A stretch of 64,000 nt of DNA from Misgurnus anguillicaudatus. Its lineage: Eukaryota > Chordata > Actinopteri > Cypriniformes > Cobitidae. Every line of letters starts with the position of its first letter. The first letter of the stretch is position 1. The stretch spans positions 45,346,001-45,410,000 of the forward strand of contig NC_073357.2 in the NCBI RefSeq assembly GCF_027580225.2. The letters are read 5' to 3'. Positions 1 to 64,000 of this stretch are shown here, piece by piece. The translations under genes and the position numbers were made by a program. The notes under the pieces were generated by a model. It was given only the letters and a program-made list of their open reading frames with translations, did no database searches and was not told where the DNA came from.

Positions 1-56283
<56,283 letters not shown>

Positions 56284-58574
56284 CTAAAGCCCCTGGTATC
56301 CATAATGTGACACCCAGGGGCATTTTTCATGTAGCAAAGTAAATGTCAAAGAACATACATAAACACAAACAAGGGCAGATCAACGCTGGATCTCCCTCAA
56401 AAGCTTTTTTGTCATATCGACGATAAAATACCATCACCAGACTCAAAGGCTGACACGGGCACATACATATCAGCAACCTTATTTGGCTAAATGCCACGTC
56501 TGTGCATTTGTTTATTACCCCATCCATTTTTCAGCATGCCACTGCATATCAAACTATTGATTTCCCTTAAGGTTTACCCCGGGGGCAGAGGGGTTATAAA
56601 CACCTGACAGTTCCTTGCATCTTTTTTATATGTATGTCGTTAAAGCTTGAATACCATCTCACGCCTATTTCACAACGTGTCACTGATGTTGTATCGCAGG
56701 AGAGGACGCAATCTTCAACATCATGCCGGGCTCGAGGGCGCAGCAGAGAGCATCCGGGGATCCAATGAATATTTCATCTTTTGCGTAATTGCCTTGCGCT
56801 GAGATGAACACACAGACATGTGTAAAATGCCACGCTTTGGTTAATGTATCTGCAATTGTAAGTCACCGGCAGGACTTTGAAGAAAAACAAAAGCCTCTGG
56901 CTGGGCAACGAAATAGCAAAGGGTAGAGGGGCCAGGTGCAAGTCGCAAAGAGCATCTTTTGACATGTATTTTTATCAAAATGAAGGGTGCAGATTCAAAT
57001 ATACTGGGCACAAAACACAAAAATATTGGTGGTGTCCCGAATCCTGATCCTGCTGCATTGGCATATTGTGTTTTGAATGATGTTGTCTACATCAGGCTTG
57101 GAAACTAGATAAACCAGCAAGACTCCTAGATGAACCAGCTGTATCAGAAATGCCATGCTGATCGACAACATCCCTTGCAAAGTTTTGCTGGTAAACAACA
57201 TGTCTATGCTGGTCTAGCAACAAGATCAACAATTACCTGCAAAAACAGCTTGCATCAGTAAGGCAATTCATGCTGGTCTCTTATAGAAATAGAGTGTTGG
57301 CAAGACAAACATTGCGCAGATTTGCCAAAAAAAATTCACAAATAAAGCAGAGGAAGGTTGTTTTCATGAGGGCATGGTGACTTGGGTTAAGAATAAAAAA
57401 CAACAAGAGCTCTATACATACAGTAAAGATTTTAACAATGTGACATCTACAGTAAACATGTTGAGCAGGGAGAGACACAGTACCACAGGCTTTTTAATGT
57501 ATTCATATTCATTTACTGTGTATATTGATGCATAAATATATTGATTTTTTTTACCAAATACTGTTATTCACATGCACACACGCATCTTACACATAAAATG
57601 TCAGCACATTTACCCATATACTTCTGCATCTGACACCTATCAATAACTACTACCAGTGGGATATAAGGAACAGATTATAGCTAAAGTAAACTCCACTCAA
57701 TTATCTGGGTTGTAATTAAAGTCAAAATGAGCTAGTCTGAAAAAAAATATATCTCAAAAGGCACTTCAAATCGTCCCCAATTCCCTTAAAATAACCAATC
57801 TTACTAAACATCATTAAAGCTAATCTCACTAATAAACCATGAGATGGAAACCATGGAAACTCAAGCTACAGTCCTTGCAATAATCAAAACAACTGAAGTT
57901 AGGCTAGTACACTTCAGTACTCTGTGCAAAACAAACTCCGGATAAACTCGGCTTAATCAACAACGTTTGAGTTTTCCAAGCAAGTAAACAAGCAATGTTC
58001 TTGTATTTTTTGCAGAGAAAAAACAACACTTGACCATAAAATATTTTTCCAGTAACAATTGACATGGATGAAAAAATCATCTACAACCACTGTAATAATA
58101 AATAAACCAAATTATTGGGGAAAAGAACATACTGTATGGGAATCAAATGTTTCAAAAATATATAAAAATATGACAAAGTTAATAAGCAAAACCCATGTAA
58201 AACCGGAGTGGATGGTTTCCAGGGCATTGCTATGCAGTTTCAACATGCAAAGGTTTCTTCACTTTTTATAATCCAGTTTATTTAACACGCCCAATAATTT
58301 GTGACCCTGGCCGACAAAGCCAGTTATAAGTCACATGAGTATATTTGTACTAATAGCCAATACATTTGTATGGGTCAAAATGATAAATTTTTTATGCTGA
58401 AAATCATTAGGATATTAGGTAAAGATCTTCTGCCTTGAAGATATTTTGTAAATTTCCTAACGTTAATAAATAAAAATATATTTATCATTAGTAACGTGTG
58501 TTGCTAAGGACTTAATTTAGACAACTTCATTCATGTTCATAGGACAAATGGTAATGGCAGAGTTTCTGTATGTG

Positions 58575-59326
58575 TTAAAGGGACACTCCACTTAAAAAAA
58601 AAATGCTAATTTTCCAGCTCCCTAGAGTTAAACATTTGATTTTTACGTTTTAGAATCCATTCAGCCGATCTCCGGGTCTGGCACTAACACTTTTAGCATA
58701 GCTTAGCACAATCCATTAAATCTGATTAGACCATTAGCATCGCGCTAAAAACCAAAGAGTTTCAATATTTTTTCTATTTAAAACTTGACTCTTTTGTACT
58801 TACATCGTGTACTAAGACGTACTTACATTGTGTACTAAGACAGACAGAAAATTAAAAGTTGTGATTTTTTTATTTTATTTGATATTACGCAGTGCCCGAA
58901 AATAGTCCCCTTAGTAACTTTTAATGGCAGGGGACTATTTTCAGGCACTACATAATATCACTACGCCTGCTGCAGCCATGTTAAAGCAGCAAGTCCTTGA
59001 TTATTACGCCAGAATGAGAGTATAGTTCCTAGCCATATCTGTCTAGAAAATCGCAACTTTTAATTTTCCATTGGTCTTAGTACACAATGTTAATACAGAA
59101 GAGTCAAGTTTTAAATAGAAAAAATATCCAAACTCTTTGGTTATTTTTTAGCGCGATGCTAATGGTCTCATCAGATTCAATGGATTATGCTAAGCTATGC
59201 TAAAAGTGCTAGAGCCAGACTCGAAAATCATCTGAATGGATTCCAAAAGGGTAAAAAAATCAAATGTTTAACTCTAGGGAAGCTGGAAAATTAGCATATT
59301 TTCAAAAAAGTGGAGTATCCCTTTAA
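58575..59326. mobile_element. TTAA-flanked palindromic MITE
   Basis: The left end is TTAA then AGGGACACTCCACTT; the right end is AAGTGGAGTATCCCT then TTAA. The arms are about 240 bp, with TTTTAGCATAGCTTAGCA pairing with the inverted TGCTAAGCTATGCTAAAA near 59190. The left arm contains a tandem duplication around GTACTTACATCGTGTACTAA. Confidence 0.85.
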
Positions 59327-60727
59327 CGTTAATACTTAAGGATTCAAAAGGTTTTTTTCAAACTCCTTATTGTAAACATGAACAATTAAACAAATTAACT
59401 TGACTAATTAACTTCACTAATTAAATTAAAAGTTACCTTGCACAGCAAAAGCTGCAATATAAAAATCCACTGTGGGAGGATTAAGGAAAATAATTGTTAA
59501 TGGTTAATCAATAATAGCTTTGCTTTTATATTCACCCTCTTCATACATTTACACATCACATAATACAAACCCAAAAGATAATACACAACTTTGATAAGCT
59601 GACGACACATAACAGCATGACTTCATGTTGTCAACCCATGTTCTCATAGCAGGTTGCATAGTGAAAGTGCATCCCCAGAGGCTCAGCATGTCTTCTCGGA
59701 GGTGTCCCTCATCCTTGCACTGCAGGGGCTCAACAGATCAATAAATGGGAGTTCATCAGTTAGAGTGAATTGCTTGGTGGTGACCTTCAGCAATAACATG
59801 CATCAGTAATCACCAGGGCTTCTCCCATCAACAACTACTCTGTGTCAGATCTCCTCTGCTTTATGTACACACAAACACACACATAGGGAGTGCCTCCCTA
59901 TCTTACCAATTCTTCACAAGCTCATTTTTTTGCTCTATAATGCATATGTATACTCAAAGACACAATAAAGTTTCTCACACAATAAAACACTTTCTCTCTT
60001 AAACAAAAATAAATCCTGTCTTATGCCTCAAGAATATAAAAGCCATTACTTCTTTTCTTATCGGAAAGCACTGGCATGAGATTTGGCAGCTATAGTAGAA
60101 TTTGAAAACCCAATAGATAACAAAGACTCTTGCCAAGACCCTACAGTCCTACTCAGATCTATTTTTGATTAATGTACCATCAGGACTACAGCATAAAATC
60201 TCTATAATTACACAGTGAGTAAATCAAATGTAGTCCGTTTGAGGTTTTATGGAAAATGTTACTTGTACTTATTTATAATGCATTTTTGATAGATGTATTA
60301 TGTATGAACATGACTAAGAAACTAAGGTAACTTTGCTGAATATATAGTTTGTCATCCTATAGGTCTATGCACAGACTGATCAATAATTATTTTCTTTCCA
60401 AGTGGGATCTCAATATGATAGCGAACATTTCTTATCAAATACTAAACTTCCTGTGCTATGAACACAATTTTAGCTCTGTATTAGCTCTGATTGTAAATTT
60501 CAAAAAAGTTTAACTTAAAGTTACACATGGTCTTAACTACTTCAAGTCATCTTCAAGATTATTTAACTCACATTTTTAAAACACCTTGAAATGTTTTACA
60601 GTCCTCATGCCATTTTTTCACTAGCTTCTTGAGGTTTCACCCTGAGGTGAATTAAAAAGATATATTGAAGGAGTTCACATCTATTCTGGGCTCTTATTGT
60701 CTGCTTTTTCTTTAATATTAAGTCTTA

Positions 60728-61220
60728 GGGGCGGATCACACAGAATGTGTTTTGGGCGTTTCATTTAAAATAGTTTTCTATGTGCAGTGAGCGTTTTGTG
60801 TGCTGTTTTATGTGCGCCCAATGCCTCGCGTTTTTGCGAACTGCCGCGCCACACGTTTTGCAGGAGCTTTCGAGGGACCTAAAGTTGAAAAAAGTCAACT
60901 CTAAGTGAAAAAAAGTTTTTTTCCATTGTCCAATCGAATGAGGGGATAGACGGGCCTTCAGTTGTGGTGACAGAAGTATACAGTAGTCCCTTTCACACAT
61001 ACAGTCTTTACTGGTAATGTACTGGTAAATTGCCGTTAACAGGTCATGTTTGGACGGAACCTTTCCGTGAAATCAGTGCTGCCAATTTACCAGTAATACA
61101 GGTTGTAAGATTACCAGTAATTTACCAGTAAGCGCTATGTGTGAATTAAAAATCTAGATTACCGGCATTTAGAACGGACGACGTCAGACCGGGCTGACAG
61201 CTTCGGGCCAATCATAACTT
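60728..61220. repeat. GC-richer repeat block
   Basis: The first part begins GGGGCGGATCACACAGAATG and has GCGTTTTTGCG-like motifs. From about 60985 a second type has many ACTGGTAA/TTACCAGT steps (ACTGGTAATGTACTGGTAAA). Both look like non-autonomous DNA elements. Their ends could not be fixed. Confidence 0.45.
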
Positions 61221-61980
61221 TTTGATACAAATGACGCGTTTACCCCCGCACTGTTTACGGACGTTTCCACACACACGCTGCTTAAAAGTCGAGCACACCT
61301 GAAGTTGCACATCTGCATTTCTTCACCAAAGTTGTTTAAAACAGCTTACCATCTATTTACCGAATTGCCCATGTCCTTAGCACACCCTCTGTGAAGATTA
61401 ATGTGCGAACAGTACTGGTGTTTAAGATGAAGATTCATGTTTGACGTCGCCTAATGCAATGTAGAAAACAACAAAATACGGCAGTTGTCGTACTGTACGT
61501 GAGTAAATTGCCCGATCGCTCATTACTAGGAGGCTATTGACTGCTAGCTAGCATCTGCTCTGGGTAGTTAACACCAAACCATAACGATATTTTTAAAACT
61601 TACACACACTGAGTGTTAATGCATTATATTACAATTGTCAATGACACAACATTGTATAGGCTACAAAAACTATGCGCTAATAGTAACAAAAAAATTTTGT
61701 AGTGTGCAATGCTTATCATTCACGACTCTCTCCGCCATTTTGAAAAGGTCAAAGGTTATCTCATCTCGGCAACTCGTGCATCAAAATATTCTACGAGTTC
61801 CACCCAGTGGAAAATACCACATTAGGGTGTGTTCATATGCATTTACCATAATAACCATAGCACGTAAATGCAGCAATAGTAAACATTCTAAAAAAATGCT
61901 TGGTTACTTTAAACCCAGCGTTGGGTCAAAAGGGGACGAACCCAGCCACTTGGTTAAATTAACCCAGAAAATATTTAAAC

Positions 61981-62603
61981 TAGGGCCGGGACTTTAACGG
62001 GTTAATTAAGATTAATTAATTACACAAAAAATAACGCGTTAAACATTTTTAACGCATTTTAATCACACTTATTTTTCCACCGCGGAACATTTCTCATTGG
62101 ATGAGTTTCGGCGGACCGAATATACTGGAGCACCAACTAGCGTTCATCCTGACTCTTTGTCATGACTTCAGACAACAACAAACCACAGTGAACATGAACG
62201 AAGAAGCTGATGGGATCGCTTTGGTTGGCCCCGTGGATAGGAATTTTTTAAATAAAAAACGAACGGATGGAAGCGTCGATAAGAGCATGGTTGTGTGTAA
62301 GCTATGCAACAAAGAATTTGCATATCACCGCAGCACATCGAGCCTCAAGTATCATCTCAATGCAAAACATATAGCAGCTAGCGTGGACGTTAGCCCGACT
62401 CCGAGTACAACGACTTGGTTGAACAAAAATAAACAATGTTTTGTTGCTTAAGCTTATGTATTCAGGCATTAATCATGGTATACTAAAAATCCATGTGAAA
62501 AAATAACTTAATGTTCTCAGGTCAAATATTTATATGTGATTTCGATTAATTAATTACAAAGCCTCTAATTAATTAGATTTTTTTTTATAGAGTCCCGGCC
62601 CTA
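61981..62603 (+). mobile_element. 623-bp hAT element with perfect 13-bp ends and BED-finger frame
   Basis: The terminal repeats are TAGGGCCGGGACT and its exact reverse complement. The 8-mer ATTTAAAC flanks both sides (61973-61980 and 62604-62611). Subterminal TTAATTAA-rich stretches occur near both ends (about 62000-62020 and 62540-62575). The only coding content is a BED zinc finger frame (62194-62451). The catalytic part of the transposase is absent. Confidence 0.92.
62194..62451 (+). CDS. Solo BED-type zinc finger protein of a hAT element (85 aa)
   Basis: The frame starts at the ATG in GAACATGAACGAAGAAGC. An upstream in-frame ATG at 62101 is also possible but lies in the element's untranslated-looking 5' part. 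The protein begins MNEEADGIALVGPVDRNF. Its BED finger has the C-x2-C pair in VCKLCNKEF and the H-x4-H pair in KYHLNAKH. It ends with PTPSTTTWLNKNKQCFVA and a stop. BED fingers bind transposon ends in hAT transposases. Here the finger is all that remains, about 85 residues where a full hAT transposase has several hundred. Whether it is expressed is unknown. A decayed remnant is the other reading, but the frame is clean. Confidence 0.75.
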   Translation: MNEEADGIALVGPVDRNFLNKKRTDGSVDKSMVVCKLCNKEFAYHRSTSSLKYHLNAKHIAASVDVSPTPSTTTWLNKNKQCFVA

Positions 62604-63228
62604 ATTTAAACTCATAGCATTAAACTAATTTAAATGCTTAAAAGCATTTTGGAATAAAACAACCCAGCACAGGCCAAATCCCAACCCAACAGGTTGAATT
62701 CATCCTTTTTTAACCCTAAGATCTCACTGGCGTACACAAAAAAATGCTGGTTTATTTTCAAGTGTACGCCAATGAGATCGTAGCAATGTTTCAAGTCTCC
62801 TAAACTATAAAAGTGCAATCCTTGAGCAATTACATTCTTTTTATTCCGTTGATCATGTTTTTTTCTCAATTAAGCCCAAAGTCACTACTAAATGCCTTAA
62901 CATAGTGCAAAACAAACTGCACCTATTATAGAATATTACTTGCCTTTTAATGAATAAAAGCTCATAACCATTCATCTCAGAAACGTTCCTTTCCAACCAA
63001 ATAAAATGTTTTAAATCCCTCAACCTTCTCAGTGAACGCAGTGAACACTGACTCTAAACGCAGAAGCTCAAGTGTCTGACATTGAGACCGTGCAGGTGTT
63101 TAACACATAGGGATCTGACGAGGGCTTGTATATCTGACAAGATGTTTAAAGCAGGTCAGCAGAAATATGCTCTGTATTGATGAGTGCAAACCACTAAAAA
63201 CAATAACAACCAGTAAATCAAACATGTT

Positions 63229-63610
63229 TATGTGGCTCAACCGGTAGAGCAGTGGTTCTCAAACTTTTTGTTGTGCGGCCCCCCTTGTGTAGGGTACATC
63301 CCTTCGTGGCCCCCCAAAGAAATTTCATGACATAAAACAATCTCAAACTTAAAATTTGATAAATAAATATTTTAAATTATACAATGTAGAGCTGTTGTAG
63401 TGTCTAATGTATTTTATAAAATGTCTGGGACCACTGCACCATTACGGCCCCCAATTTGAGAACCACTGTGGTCAAGCATTGTGTTAGCAGCACAAAGGTT
63501 GTGGGTTCAATTCCAGGGAACAAAAATGAACAAAATGTATACTATGAATACACTGTTCGCCCCTTTGGATAAAAGCGTCTGCCAATTGCATAAATGTCAA
63601 ATAAATGTAT
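63229..63610 (+). repeat. tRNA-derived SINE interrupted by a hAT-type MITE
   Basis: The head begins ATGTGGCTCAACCGGTAGAG (A-box), is interrupted at 63250-63468, and resumes with CATTGTGTTAGCAGCACAAA and the B-box GGGTTCAATTCC. The tail is CCCTTTGGATAAAAGCGTCT, the 3' tail seen in many teleost SINEs, then short repeats with ATAAATGT. It is not a functional tRNA gene. Confidence 0.8.
63250..63468. mobile_element. hAT-type MITE with CAGTGGTTCTCAAA ends
   Basis: The left end is CAGTGGTTCTCAAACTTTTT and the right end is AATTTGAGAACCACTG, an almost exact inverted repeat over 14 bp. The flanks CGGTAGAG (63242-63249) and TGGTCAAG (63469-63476) match in 6 of 8 positions, consistent with an old 8-bp target duplication inside the SINE. 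Confidence 0.8.
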
Positions 63611-64000
63611 AAACAGTTTTAGGCATCATCTTTTGTTTATGTCCTTGTTTACACTGTGAAAATTCTTAATTTAGTCCTTTTATAGTCTTTGCTTGAGGGA
63701 AATAGCAGTTATGAGATCACCACCCACTCACACGTCTCCCATCCTGGTCTAGAGTTATTTTTGCACTTGCGGCCCAAGTTTCATTAAGTGTCTGGGTAGA
63801 GATACATACATTTCTGCTTTCAATTTCAATCACAGTCAAGAGTTCATGTTAGTACAGATGGTTTGGACTTCCCTCAGTGTGCTTATCACCTGAAAATATT
63901 CACCTGGAAAAAAGTGTTTTTATTCGAAAACGCAATTTGAACAGAAATGGCATCGCTGTAAATGAATTCTGTAAAGATTGTTATTGATGATTGGAGGCTA

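Larger units (their letters stand above)
61905..62720. mobile_element. AACCCAG-rich element split by a hAT insertion
   Basis: The left piece has AACCCAGCGTTGGGTCAAAA and TTAAATTAACCCAG; the right piece from 62604 has AACAACCCAGCACAGG and CCCAACCCAACAGG. It matches the family at 44432-45475. The hAT element 61981-62603 interrupts it. Confidence 0.7.

Noticed and set aside
56700..56765. GC-richer patch as the missing first brsk2 exon
   Set aside because: No frame gives the expected glycine-loop peptide, and no donor in the right phase was found.
62101..62193. Upstream ATG as the start of the BED-finger protein
   Set aside because: The extra residues have no similarity to hAT N-termini. The ATG at 62194 gives the acidic start usual for these proteins. 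The choice is not certain.
63470..63520. tRNA gene on the plus strand
   Set aside because: It is the tRNA-like head of a SINE and is interrupted by a MITE.

Overview
This is vertebrate genomic DNA, most likely from a cyprinid-type teleost. The non-coding sequence is AT-rich by eye and densely packed with short DNA transposons of the kind that fill zebrafish and carp introns. Nothing looks bacterial: there are no operons, CRISPR arrays or ribosome binding sites.

One real host gene spans almost the whole window on the minus strand. It is a BR serine/threonine kinase (SAD-B type, brsk2). Thirteen coding exons were placed by splice sites, reading-frame continuity and family motifs. In transcription order they are 56071-56165, 33613-33698, 29945-30085, 24359-24475, 18392-18425, 18232-18300, 15491-15637, 11241-11272, 10251-10415, 9267-9364, 7955-8105, 4180-4240 and 1814-2480. 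All phases agree, giving about 621 codons. They cover the kinase domain from the residue after the glycine loop, the UBA-like region and the Ser/Pro-rich linker. The exon with the start codon lies beyond base 64000, and the C-terminal KA1-like exons lie before base 1. The linker exon appears to have an in-frame 153-codon 5' extension that resembles the BRSK1 linker. That is the most interesting host feature.

The rest is intron. It holds TTAA-flanked palindromic MITEs (at least eight clear insertions of several families), hAT-type elements with 8-bp target duplications, a Tc1/mariner-like element with an internally deleted transposase, tRNA-derived SINE pieces, and simple repeats. Four repeat structures stand out. 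A 623-bp hAT element at 61981-62603 has perfect 13-bp inverted repeats and an open frame for a lone BED zinc finger. An 878-bp element at 44473-45350 carries a decayed RecQ-like helicase fragment and has a 9-bp target duplication. A nest about five transposons deep lies at about 21155-23960. An inverted repeat of about 3.2 kb, with arms of about 1.1 kb, lies at about 38450-41650.

Coordinates of exons and of elements with target duplications were read base by base. Coordinates of other repeats are approximate. Family names rest on recognition from memory, not on a database search.
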